Translations under genes and position numbers: made by a program
The notes under the pieces: model-generated
Databases searched by the model: none
The model's input: the letters and a program-made list of their open reading frames with translations, nothing else
What the model was told of the DNA's origin: nothing
NCBI GenBank assembly: GCA_021234155.1
Contig: JAJEKV010000002.1
Location: 28,574,262 to 28,638,261 of the forward strand
DNA length: 64,000 bases
Direction of reading: 5' to 3'
Source: Isoetes taiwanensis
Taxonomy: Eukaryota > Streptophyta > Lycopodiopsida > Isoetales > Isoetaceae
Shown here: positions 1 to 10,261 of the stretch, piece after piece
Position numbering within the stretch: position 1 is the first letter of the stretch
Layout: the number at the start of each line of letters is the position of its first letter

Positions 1-1343
1 CATGCCTTCTTTGAACTTTTCAATAAACCATCTAACAATGCCTTGTGAAGGTCCTGAACCATTTATCCATTTTCATAGTTTATTCCCAATAGGGACCATT
101 TCCATCCAAACTAAAATGGCCAATAGGTTTGATTGCCCATGCAAGATTGCCCCAAAACATCCACTGTTCTTATTTTGGCGGCACAATTATCAAGTTGCAA
201 GAGAAAAGATCTTGAGGTTTCCCGATGAAGTTGAAGGTCCAACCATTGTAAATCCATTTTCATAACAAGCTCTATGTTTAGGCTGAAGGTCCAGGAGGTG
301 ACCATTGTATCAAACACCTCATGATACTCCCAATATGAAAATCTGGACCATCACTCCACAACTCCAAACTAAAATGGCCATAGTAGGTTTGATTACGCCC
401 ATGCAAGATTGCCCCATCATTGAGATCTGTAAAGGGTATGATCTTCCACATGACTTTGGTATATACTTGAATTGTGGAAGACAAGTCTTTTTGCTGGTCC
501 ATCTTGTCATGTATAATACATAAATAGTTATTGGGTTCTAATGCGGATAAAGTCCTCCACATCCAATAACATGATCTACATGATAGTTGGTCGGTCATAT
601 GGTCCTTCATATGCTCCCTTATCCTAGCCCTTTGACTAGGTTGCACACGGTCTTATCAAGAGTCTCCTTCAACTTAGCACATAAATTGCACTTTGCAAAG
701 TTGTTTGAAGTTGCTATGGTGACATGATTGAAATGCTTCTTCCATAACCTACTAAAGCTAGGTTGGGATATTGGAAGAATTCCCAATTCTCAAGTAGGGA
801 ATTCACTTCTTTCAAAATACTCTTTTGAGTACAATGTGATGGCAACCTTTTCTCAACAACTGCTCTTCCCTTTTCATCCCTTCTACTTTTGTGTGGCATA
901 GACTCGCATTGAAATCAAAATATTTTTCAAATATCTCCCCTGGCGACCAAGGTCCTAGCCGTTGGTCTCAACAAACCATTATTTCCATGTAAAGCAATCC
1001 GTTCCCCCTCTGCCTTTTTTTTTTTGCCAATTATGCCATGAAGAAGTTGGAATTGCATGGATACTCGCCATGCTTTTGCACATATCCATTTGCCTAGCAA
1101 AGGGTATCTTTTTCTTTGGGTTTCTTTCATCTTGAAGTGCATGCTCAAGATTGTGTACATGTAGGTCCTCCTCTCATCAATAGTGTACTCTTGAAAAGTG
1201 GCTCTTGCTTCCACCAATTGTTCTATTGTAAAGAATTGCATACAAGCACTCCAACAACAATCTGAGCCCCTAACCTTCACCATTGTCTCACGTTTGGTGT
1301 CACTATTCAACTTGGCTCTTTTGCTAGGATAATGTCCGGGCAA
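1..1343 (-). pseudogene. DUF7869-type mobile-element-like protein, frame-broken
   Basis: Four collinear minus-strand frames read N to C at 1343-927, 899-714, 646-319 and 317-111. The first has a Cys-rich stretch (CCWSACMQFF) followed by KWICAKAW. The third has NNYLCIIHDKMDQQK; the next segment, reading QISMMGQSCMG, lies one frame away, so a frameshift is visible near 500. The last has SFLLQLDNCA. A Cys-rich head, an IxDxMDQxK segment and a FLQLDNC segment in this order match the large DUF7869-type protein family that is repeated in many eukaryotic genomes and is thought to be transposon-linked. No terminal repeats were found, and the C-terminus may run off the window. Family assignment is from memory of motifs, so moderate only. 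Confidence 0.45.
106..415. repeat. Direct repeat of about 50 bp inside the DUF7869-like remnant
   Basis: Bases 106-153 recur with small indels at 364-415 (both contain CCAAACTAAAATGGCC and CATGCAAGATTGCCCC). The copy interrupts the reading frame and shows local duplication within the dead gene. Confidence 0.7.
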
Positions 1344-2190
1344 TCGATACTTCTCCCCTTTGGCCTAGGTTTAGAGTTCCAACCGCCAATGGATCAATAT
1401 CAAGACAATCATTGTCCCCAACAACCTCGGGCTCACGGAAAAATATAATCCTCCACAAATTGAACACTACTTATAGGCCATGCCATGATGCAAGGAACCT
1501 CCAATTGCTTGACACAACCAAAACATTCCTTGTCACCCAAACCTTTACCTTTCAGGTTGTCTTCCAACATCGAAATTGCAATACCAATATTGTCTTCCCC
1601 TAGCCTTTCATCATTAACAGCTTTGACTGGGATCCGCTAGCACAATGACTCATTGGCCTACTATTTCCTTGTTGCACTTGTGCATGATTCTCACCTTCTT
1701 GTTCCTCCATTGCACCCTACTATAGAGGACTAATTGTTTTTCTTCAACATTCTTGCTAGGAGTTGGTTTTTCATTGATATTGCTCTTTTCAATATGTTGC
1801 ACACCATCTTGAGTTGGAGAGGCACCATTGACCTAGGCAAATTGCACCCTTTTTAGTCAATGAGTAGGAAAAAATTATTACACCATAAGATAAAAAAAAG
1901 TACGTACATTTATGGAATATGTAGAGGTAAATCAAATTTTTTTAAAAGCAAGAAATTCCTTGGAAATAGGTTTACTATAATAATAACAATGGGCGTAATC
2001 GAAATCATTTAAAACAAGAATTTTCGTGGCAACAACAAGGAAATGATATTTATATAAATATATCCTAATTTTAATTATCGAAAATTTGGATATATGATTA
2101 CGAAAAGACATATAGCTGATGGACGTGAGAATTTATTATCCATAATAATATACCCTAGATGATATAGCTGGCGGGAATTTCGTACGCCTG
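1344..2190. other. No gene recognised
   Basis: The part up to about 1860 may be the broken upstream end of the same minus-strand element, but no frame is convincing. From 1860 to 2190 the sequence is AT-rich with no coding signal that I can see. Confidence 0.4.
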
Positions 2191-2265
2191 GCGTGTTATT
2201 TGAGGCAATAAATTATTCACACTAATTTCTAATTAACCCTATATAAATCCGGTTCACGCTCTCAA
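2191..2265 (+). promoter_or_regulatory. TATA-containing promoter-like block, copy 1
   Basis: A block from GCGTGTTA to CACGCTCTCAA holds TATATAAAT at 2240-2248. It matches 3428-3507 with few indels. A TATA box in the same place in both copies, about 65 bp before a possible coding start, suggests a duplicated core promoter. The transcription start is not known. Confidence 0.5.
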
Positions 2266-2308
2266 GACCTCCCTTCTGTCCAAGTTTTTTTTTTCGCCTC
2301 GGCCATGA

Positions 2309-2713
2309 AGTGCTCAGCCTCAAATTTTCGAACTTCATGAAGAACCCGAGGTCTCGTCAAAGAGACGTCGGGTTGAAGAACTCCCTCTATTTCCCCCCAT
2401 AGATTTTCTTGCCCAATTCTCCTCTGATTCCTCCTCTGATGAAGAGGAGGAAGAGGAGTTGGACATGGAAGAGGAGGAGTTGAGCTCCTCTGATTCCTCC
2501 TCTGATGAAGAGGAGGAAGAGGAGGAGTTGGAGGAAGAGGAGGAGATGTCCTCTCAAGAGCACATGACCGCTCTGCTTCAGGGTTGGCTTGACCTCAAAC
2601 GAGAATGAAATCTCCAAGAGGAGGAGGAGGAAGAGGAGGAGGAGGCGGAGGAAGAAGATGAGGAGGAAGGTCGACAATTCGACCAGTTTTTAGAATGGTT
2701 GAGAGATGAGCCA
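2309..2713 (+). pseudogene. Acidic Glu-rich protein frame with one in-frame stop
   Basis: An open plus frame runs from 2309 to a TGA at 2606-2608 and continues in the same frame to about 2713, where CAG/GTTTGC could be a splice donor. It encodes a basic patch (SSKRRRVEEL), two SSDSSSDEEEEEE blocks, a short amphipathic piece (MTALLQGWLDLKRE), a second poly-Glu run and ends in FLEWLRDEP. The nearest ATG (2305) is one base out of frame. The stop could come from CGA to TGA. The composition resembles acidic nuclear proteins, but I recognise no family. The antisense Leu-rich frame is only its shadow. Confidence 0.45.
2420..2524 (+). repeat. In-frame 39-bp direct repeat
   Basis: The 39-bp units 2420-2458 and 2486-2524 are the same and are offset by 66 bp (22 codons), so the repeat keeps the acidic reading frame and duplicates the Ser-Asp-Glu block. 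Confidence 0.8.
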
Positions 2714-3427
2714 GGTTTGCATGTCTGCTTTTATTATTATTTTTTTTGTTTGCATGTCTTTCTTTTCTAACACCTTTCTTTCTTCTTTGTTGCATACGTG
2801 GAAGATCAATGATGCAGATTCCGGGCGGCCCCTTTTGTTTTTCGGTTTGCTACAGAAGCTTTGGACACGCCCAGGGCATATTTTTCATGTAATTTTGTGA
2901 AAAGCCTTTGGGCACTCGCTTACAAGCCTTGGGCTTACCGGCCTGTACATATAACTTTTATGAATGAAATCAAACAGCTTTTCATAAAATTTTCTTCAAA
3001 AAGTTGTTCTTGAATGCTTTTTTCAGACATAAAATTATTTGAATTAAATCCAACCTGTTTTCTCCAATTATTTTGTCTCCCCGTTCGTCATTGTTTTCTC
3101 TAAAATTTTGTATCTCGCAAATTTTGTCTCAACAAAGTCTCGGGAACACTATAAATCAACCACATGAGAAATCTCTGATTCATTACAGTAACCATAGGAA
3201 ATTTTCCTATACGACCTAAAACAATTCCCCAACCTTACAAGTCATTTTTTAGCCTTGATAATTTTGCCTTTAAAATCATTTTTAATTTAGCCTATATAAA
3301 ATTTATAAATTCTATTTTTTGAATGCAATAAATGGAATAAAATGTCTTGGAGAATTTATTGCATGAAATGCAATATTCTCCATATATACCATATACATGT
3401 CATGTCTCAAGGAAGACCGACGCCAAA
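2714..3427. other. Possible 3' region of the acidic gene; otherwise empty
   Basis: Pyrimidine-rich sequence at 2714-2800 could be an intron ahead of a short second exon (near 2819-2895). The stretch to 3000 looks like a plant 3' UTR. No supported gene lies from 3000 to 3427. Confidence 0.25.
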
Positions 3428-3507
3428 GCGTGTTAATTCAAGCAATCAATTATTCACGCTTAACTTATTTCTAATTATGCCTATATAAATCCATTTCACG
3501 CTCTCAA
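3428..3507 (+). promoter_or_regulatory. TATA-containing promoter-like block, copy 2
   Basis: Homologous to 2191-2265, with TATATAAAT at 3482-3490 and the same CACGCTCTCAA end. It is followed by a leader-like stretch and the small frame at 3816. Confidence 0.5.
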
Positions 3508-3815
3508 AGTTCCTACATTTTCTTCCTTCCTTCATACGATTTGCCGGTTGCACTTCTGCTGTGTTTGGATCCGTCCTCTTGAAATCTTGGTGAGCAGATT
3601 TATATTCAGCAATGTTAGATGTTTGGTTTCGGCAATTTCTAACTTACTAAAAGACTCCGCCTTTTAGTTCTCAGAGCATCTCAGAAAGGCAGAGGACTAA
3701 GGTCTCGCGAATCGAAAAGCCTCGAATTAAAACCACAAGCATAGTCCTCCGTTCTTGAATCCTTCCAAACCTTTAACTCAAGGTTAGTTTTCATTTAGTT
3801 TTAAGTTTCATCTCA

Positions 3816-3908
3816 ATGGCAGGTTTAATCCAAGAAGACAAGCTTTTGCATTTGCTCGAGGCAGAGGAAGCAGATGATGTTTATGAAAACCAGAATAGTT
3901 TTTTATAA
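3816..3908 (+). CDS. Small acidic ORF, 30 codons
   Basis: Begins ATGGCAGG and reads MAGLIQEDKLLHLLEAEEAD before a short tail and TAA. It lies about 310 bp after the second TATA block, with intron-like sequence between. The acidic, Leu/Glu-rich nature recalls the frame at 2309, but too little is present to claim a function. It may be the first exon of a larger or dead gene. Confidence 0.25.
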   Translation: MAGLIQEDKLLHLLEAEEADDVYENQNSFL

Positions 3909-4147
3909 ACTTCATCTGCTTCTTTTTGTTTCGAGTAAATTCTTGAGTTTCTCTTCCAATTAATCATGCTATTGCATGCAAGTTTCTATTATGAATAAGT
4001 GTAGTAGAAAGCATTAGAAAAATCTGAAAGATAATATTTGAAACACGCGAAAGATAATATTTGAAACACGCTAAGTGTGTTTTATGCTAACCTTAGCCTT
4101 CAACATGAATGATGCTCGGTGCACTTCAATAAAGAGGGAAAAATGTG

Positions 4148-4230
4148 ACAGATAGATAAGTAAATAGATAAAGGCCAGGCAATTACCGTAAATAATTGTC
4201 TGGCCTTTATCTATTTACTTATCTATCTGT
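4148..4230. repeat. Near-perfect 38-bp inverted repeat (hairpin)
   Basis: Arm 4148-4185 is the reverse complement of 4193-4230 with one mismatch, around a 7-base loop. The transcript would fold into a long stem. No flanking duplication or transposase was found. It could be a foldback element or a small-RNA source. Confidence 0.85.
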
Positions 4231-4818
4231 ACATGCTTTTTTTTTTTTCCTCTCGCTGAATGCACGCCGAGCGGTATAGTTTTTTCCTATATATGGTTTT
4301 TACACCGGCGTGCAAAAACAATTTTATCCCTAGTTTCAACTTTTACGCTTAAACACGGCGTGTGGTTCTTAGTTTCTAAGTTTATATAAATAAATAAATA
4401 TAACACGCCGCGTGAATACCGATAATTCGGCCACTTCCTATTGATAGATGCCAAGTTACATTAATCACTCGGTTGGTGACGAAGATGCATTGGAATTACA
4501 TTAGGGCCAGCAATCACAATGCCCCAGCCTCCAGCCGGCTCCAATCTCCAGTCCGATTGAACCGCATCGACAGCACCAATCCGGCTGGAGCACCCGCCTT
4601 GCAACCCCGGAGTACTTGGATCAAGTAATGATGATGGCAGCAGAGTGCGTGGCAATGATAGATCCGGGGCTCTAGGGCCCTTGCAACGCACGGAGGTGGC
4701 TGGCCCTCTTATCTAATCACTTCGAGAATGCAAGACATGCATTGATCGAGAGTGAATCTCGTGATCCGCCACCGAGATTCAAAATGAGGAGCCGCGCGTT
4801 TTTTAGTGGTTAGCCTCT
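4231..4818. other. No gene recognised
   Basis: Contains several CACGCC/GGCGTG motifs (4263-4400) and GC-richer sequence from 4480 with only short frames on either strand. Confidence 0.4.
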
Positions 4819-5106
4819 ATGTCCGGATGCCCCAACACTAACCACTACCACAAAGCGGTATATGATGCAATGGAGATGGCTCAACCAATGGAACCACTAC
4901 CAAGAAGTGTGATAACGATGCATTGGAGGTTCAACCAATGGAGCAGGAGGTGGAGCAGAGAGGAGGAGCAGGAGGTGGAGGTGGAGCAAAGTGGGGAGGT
5001 GGAGCTAGAGCCGGTGTTTTTGCCGGGTTTTACCCGACGCTTCACTATGCCCAGCCTATGGAAATGGGAGATCGATAGCCAAGCCTACTCAAGAGACTGG
5101 GCTTGA
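4819..5106 (+). CDS. Hypothetical 95-aa protein
   Basis: An ATG-initiated frame with paired motifs MEMAQPMEPLPRS and MHWRFNQWSRRWS and a Glu/Val-rich stretch (EEEQEVEVEQSGEVELEP), then a basic end. The stop is followed by AT-rich sequence that resembles a plant 3' UTR. The internal phrase 'caatgga(g)..caaccaatgga' is repeated, which explains the two similar peptide pieces. No family recognised; it may be a fragment. Confidence 0.3.
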   Translation: MSGCPNTNHYHKAVYDAMEMAQPMEPLPRSVITMHWRFNQWSRRWSREEEQEVEVEQSGEVELEPVFLPGFTRRFTMPSLWKWEIDSQAYSRDWA

Positions 5107-5906
5107 AACAAGAGGTCCGGGATTTTGTCTAGTTTATCCAGTTTATCCAGATTATATACAATTGTAAACTTTTTCCAATGAATACAACAAATTTTGTCTA
5201 CTTCTATATTTCTACAATGTAATACATGTTACATACCGTTTTTAAGCGGTTTCTTGGCCATGCAACAAATGTTCCAACACTTTCTCCAACCTATCCCCAC
5301 CGGGGTGTCTGCGAGGTAAAGCTTCATCCATAGCCTAAAGAAGCTTAATCATCAGAATCTGACATACTTATCCCCGAAAGGAATTCCATGACAAGCATAA
5401 TGGATCGATGGAGTCGATCTTGCATAATCCTACTCTCCTTTTCTGATTTGTAGTTAACATGAAACATTCATCTTCGACACTGCAAAAAATTGCTATTCAG
5501 ACACCTACTATTGGAAATTAATGTTCAAGCTATTGGAATGAGATGAGTACCAGAATTCTGTAGCCATTCTTGAGAAGCTGATTTGAGTTCTTGAAATCAC
5601 AGGCGCTATGGAAACTCCGGCGGTCGGAAAAATCGAATTAAAAGAAAGATTAGGTTAACTACGTTTAGAAGGGATAAATTTGGCGGGATACTTTTTGGGT
5701 AGATTGGTTTTAAAAACTTAATGAAAGAAGCCACGGACGGGTCTTCATTATTATTTGTATGTGTCAAGAATATTTCAAACCGTGATTTTGTGTTTTCTTG
5801 AAATTCAAATTTTCTATTTCTATTGTAGAAAAAGCTATTTCTTCGAAAGCAGCCGAAAGGCCAGATCCAAGCGACCTTCCGACTGCTACTAGGCTTAATT
5901 CCCGAG
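5107..5906. other. No gene recognised
   Basis: 5107-5220 looks like a 3' untranslated tail with a short tandem TTTATCCAG motif. The remainder has no supported frame. Confidence 0.35.
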
Positions 5907-6034
5907 ATGTCTTCTAAAGCTTAATCGAGGTCGAGGCGTGACGGGCAGAGGAAGCGGTGGAAGAGGAATCTCTAAACCCGGCTCTTCTCAAGTTTCAGAG
6001 GACGTTGATCGTAATACACGTAACCCTATTCAAG
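5907..6034 (+). pseudogene. Gly/Arg-rich first exon with donor site
   Basis: ATG at 5907 reads MSSKA and then needs a one-base shift to enter a frame with GRGVTGRGSGGRGI and SEDVDRNTRNPIQ. It ends at CAAG/GTATTT, a plausible splice donor. RG/GGR-rich N-termini are common in RNA-binding proteins, but the rest of the region does not identify one. Confidence 0.3.
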
Positions 6035-6485
6035 GTATTTAATTTGCCACGTGAATACATTAATCGTGTGGAGAGTATTATGCTTGCATGAATTTGAGAT
6101 ATTTCCTTTGCCTTCGTTAATATGCTTTGCATGAGTTTGAGTTATTATGCTTTGCATGAATTTTAAGTATTACCATCGATTAATGCTCGATTGTCCGCTT
6201 TGTAGAACATAATTTTGCTCGCTTTTATATATAGAATATAGCGGTGTTAGACAGCTTGGAGATAGCAATGTTCAATGAGGTTAAATAGTGTGAAATATGG
6301 ATTCATGAAGGGTATATAGCTTAAAATGTGGATGCAAAATAATTTAGTTTCAAATTCACGATAGCATGGTCAATAATAGAGCTACCAACACGCCAAGCGT
6401 GATTTGTACTAATTTAGGTTTAAATGCACCAAGCCGGATCTCTTGTTCGAAAAAGTACTCTAAAAAGTGCTCATCTTCTTTTGCA

Positions 6486-6860
6486 AAGGCCCAAGAGGAA
6501 GAAAACCCCTAATAATTCGGGTTCTAATCCCGCCAAGAAAGCAAGGGCGCATTTAACCCGATGATGCGCACCATATGATCTCACCTTAGATGATGAAGGG
6601 CCGATTCTTATAGCAACCATCGACCGCCCGCCTCGAAGAGGAAATGGACGAGGGTGCCGAAGTGGTACGCTGACCTTGCCAAGACAAATGGCAAGCTCGA
6701 CTTAACTCTTCTCGAGGAAAAAAGGAAGCGCATTAAGATGGCCAAACAAGGGATCCTAATCTCTTGTGAGGAAGAGGATGACACCAACCGCAAATTGCTC
6801 TTGGAGATTACACGTAGCGTAAGAAAGATCCGCCGGACTTACTCATCAGAGCTATCGTGA
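6486..6860 (+). pseudogene. Basic, charged exon-like sequence, frame-broken
   Basis: A possible acceptor (TTTTGCAAAG) precedes a lysine-rich NLS-like stretch (PKRKKTPNNSGS, PAKKARA). After stops and a frame change it continues as VPKWYADLAKTNGKLDLTLL and KRKRIKMAKQGILISCEEED. The two halves lie in different frames, so the copy is broken or mis-sequenced. No known family recognised. Confidence 0.3.
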
Positions 6861-7410
6861 TACAAGGATACGCTCATGAGGACAGATGTGAACGGTGAGA
6901 CATGTTTTAAGTATGGTTGGCCAACCAATGTAGCAGTTGCGCCAATATCTATTTGCCAAGGGGTTACAAATGCGTAGAGGCATGTTCACTAAACCGACAC
7001 CAAGTCACTATTTGTAGCAAGCTAGGGAATTAGCTGAATTTGAAAGCTTCTAAGAGGGTCCTAGATCTAGGGAAGGATGTTCAACCCGCAGCTTGTCGGA
7101 AGGCATGGAGGCTTCTGCTTTTTGAGAATGAACAGACGAAAGTGGCGCAGCCTAGAGGCCATGAACAAGCTCAATAAATACTCGACCATTATCCATTGGG
7201 TCTTAAGGAAACTTTGCGATCCATGTGAAGTCCTCATCCGCTCACCAAGCTCCATTTATGTTAGCGTAAGATATGATCCAAAGACATGCCATGGAGATTG
7301 TTCGTGAGCATGATTAATAATCCGTGTCAAATGCCTATGCCGGATGTGCTACCTTGGGATATGATCTCGAACAAGCCCGGCCAGGTGGGCTTAACGCCCA
7401 GAGCTATTAA

Positions 7411-7624
7411 CAAGTGATGATATTAAATATGTCATCATCGACGGCAAAGATTTCGTTGAGGCACAAAAGGCCATCATCGCAAAAGCAGAACAAACAGCCA
7501 AAAGTGTTCTACAATCACTATAGCGATAGGAGGTGTCGATCTTGATGCCAATACTTCACCCGCAGATTTGGTCGAGATTAGTGCAACTTTGAATGAAATG
7601 GGGAGGACATTTCTATACAAAAGG
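7411..7624 (+). pseudogene. Exon-like sequence ending at a splice donor
   Basis: Reads SDDIKYVIIDGKDFVEAQKA in one frame, then GGVDLDANTSPADLVEI and MGRTFLYKR in the next, ending at AAAAG/GTAACT. The minisatellite at 7661-7978 would then lie in an intron. The helical, charged character suggests real coding origin. Function unknown. Confidence 0.3.
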
Positions 7625-7660
7625 TAACTAACCGCATTAGGATGTTAGCATTTTAATATT

Positions 7661-7978
7661 CACGCCACCGTGCTTTCAATTCAATTGAATTCACGCCGCC
7701 CGGTTTCATAAATTGAATTCACGCCAGCGCAGTTTTCAAATCAAACCACCCACGCCAGCGTGTTTTCAAATCAATCGAATTCACGCCAGCGCGTGTTTTC
7801 AAATCAACCGGTTTCATAATTGAATTTGAGCGCAGTTAATCAAACCCACGCCAGCATTTTCAAATCAATCAACACGCTCGATTGATTTGAAAACACGCCG
7901 GGCGCGGAATTGGTTTGATTTTGAAAGCACGCCCGCGGAATTGCATATTAGTAACTTTATTCATTTCACGCCAGCGTG
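7661..7978. repeat. 31-bp minisatellite with palindromic CACGCC-AGCGTG core
   Basis: The core CACGCCAGCGTG or a variant starts at 7661, 7692, 7720, 7751 and 7782 (spacing 31, 28, 31, 31), then at 7847 and 7967, with inverted copies near 7872-7930. Units are joined by TTTTCAAATCAATCGAATT-like linkers. The same core occurs singly at 2186, 4400, 6389 and 10156-10195. Confidence 0.75.
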
Positions 7979-8199
7979 ATTTTTCTCTTGATCAATTCTA
8001 TTCAAATCGCTACTTGTTTCTATTCTATGATATCGATTCAATGTCCGTACTATTGCAGTCCATACGCGGAACAACCGCGCCACTGGCCAACAAGGTGGAA
8101 TATGGCTGCCCATTGTCCACCGCATTGTATGCTCAAAGTCTAAGGCATTCAAGCCTGGCTGGAGCGGACTCGCCGCATAATTATACGTGAGAAGAAGAA

Positions 8200-9640
8200 G
8201 ACCGCAAGAAAATCAAAGAAAAAGGTGGTGATGACATTGCATCCTTTCAAAGCTCATCTAGCGTGTCAGACCAACGTAACTGTCAGATAAGATTGTGTTT
8301 TGTAAGGAGGCAAGATGGCTCAAGTGGAATGAATTCGGGACGCTTTATGCACAAGAGAAGCCGCCGATACTATGGGTAGGGTGCCTCCCCCGCTGATGTA
8401 AGCATCTTTGACTTGAATGTGAGAGATGAGAAAGACTCGTGGGCTAGACGACCGAGACCATTTGGGTTTTAGACCAAAGGCTTAAAGAAGGAAGTCTTAT
8501 ACAAGAAGAGTGCTTTCACTAAGGATAGGATGTCCTTCGCTGAGTGTCGCAGCCATGTGAAGGATGTAATGATAATGAAGTCACCGTAGGAGCCGAAGTT
8601 ACAAAGGCTATCGAGGGATGTGGCATTATCCGAAATTGGATTCTTTCGGACAAATACAAGGTCAAGAATGATGACATCAATAAGTTTGTATTATGGTCAA
8701 AGGACTTCCTAAAGAATTGGAAGGCTAAAAATACAAAACATAAGGAGACTCTACCCCTAAGGTAACCGGGCCGAGTTGAGAAGAAAAGTGGGCTTTGTGA
8801 AGAAGATTATCGGAGAAGAAGACACGGCCCAAGATTCGGCCCATTGGGTACAAAGGTCTCTTGCCGTAATCAACTTCGGGCCTTAAAAATATATCACTCT
8901 TTGTGTTGGACAACAGGGTGGGAGAGGAGATATGGGCATGAACCAAGGACTACAAATGCCTTCTTTACCAACCGTGATAGGATTGACAACCGAGAGGTCC
9001 TTCACTATTGTCATCGCTTGTCCTTCGTGAGTCACATTCGTGATGCACTATCCGGCCGCTCATGATCCGAGTGCCTCAAAGTTATTAGGGAGGGATGCCT
9101 AATATATGATGTTAAGGATAATGAGTCGCTAACGTAATCTGAAGATGGCACATGTGATCTTTATTATGATATCCATGCCGCCGACGAGGAATATGATATT
9201 GCTAAGGCCAAGGGTGACAATAGCAAAGGCATGGGAATGTTTTTCTAGATGATCCGCACTTAAGAACTATATTCTTTCATAATGGATCGATCACCGTAAC
9301 AGATGAGTCGAAGAGGATGAGGATTGGGACCCTCCTAAGTGGGGAAATCAAGTACGAAGCTACAAACTAAGGAGAAGGGCCCCTTAAATAAAAAATGGAT
9401 TTCCGCCTATGGCTGCTTAATTCGCCGAGGCATTTGCTCCAATTGATACAACCCCGCTTGGAGCTTCATGTTGGAGGTCATATTGCCCGAGAGGCTCTTA
9501 TGGGTGCAAGAAGATGTCACCGCTTTGTGAGTGATGAGCGTGCCAAAGACTTTCTTGAACCATTCTCATGCATGTGCTTGCCAAGTCTCCTAAAGGCCCT
9601 TATGGCAACCTCAAATCATCAAGAATCAAAAGTCTCGTGA
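8200..9640 (+). pseudogene. Unrecognised coding-like sequence, many frame breaks
   Basis: Coding-quality pieces succeed each other in different frames: ARWLKWNEFGTLYAQEKPPI, SIFDLNVRDEKDSWARRP, KAIEGCGIIRNWILSDKYKV, VQRSLAVINFG, CDLYYDIHAADEEYD, DPHLRTIFFHNGSITVTDES. Order and strand are consistent with one long protein whose frame has been lost many times. I do not recognise the family. A link to the upstream exons (5907-7624) and the downstream FCP1-like exon is possible because all share the plus strand and have splice-like borders. Confidence 0.3.
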
Positions 9641-10261
9641 GACTTGTCCAATTCGAAGTGGACGTTGCTCGGTGAGGGAACTAGTAATCCGCGTACCGAT
9701 AAGGAAAGCAATAATGAACAAATAGCCGCTAAACCGGCTGCTCAAAGTACCGCGGATGGCGGCTAACTTAGGGAATATCCTTGCCCACATTGCGGGTGAT
9801 GCAAGCAACAATAGAGTAGATTCATGTGTTAACAATGAACTAATTGACAGTGGAAACCAAAAATGAAGGCAACGAAGGGCTCTAGTGATTCTGTGTTTGC
9901 CAAATCAATAGTAAAATAATGTCGGGCCAGAAGGACGAAATGAACTAATAGAAAATAACAATTTAACAAATGTAAGAAGATGAAGATTAAGGGTGGCTTA
10001 AGGGGAGAATGACGCCGATGACAAAGAAAAATAAACCGAAGATGATAGGTATGGCCTTGCCCACTTAAATCGCGCCACGCTGCGGATTTAATTTGTATTA
10101 CCTTTGAATTAAATCGCCAAGCCGTGTTTTGATTATTTTTCGTTGTCAACCAAATCACGCCGAAGCCGATTTGGTTAGGACTATTTCAAATCACGCCATG
10201 CCGCTTTGTATTGTTTGTGTTATCGTGATTCATTTGCCGACCGGATACATGTTTGATGTTT

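Noticed and set aside
2387-2677. Leu-rich minus frame suggesting a membrane protein
   Set aside because: Exact antisense of the GAG/GAA-rich acidic frame; composition artefact.
8200-9640. Endogenous giant-virus insertion
   Set aside because: Considered because the protein pieces are unfamiliar, but no capsid, polymerase or packaging motif could be recognised.
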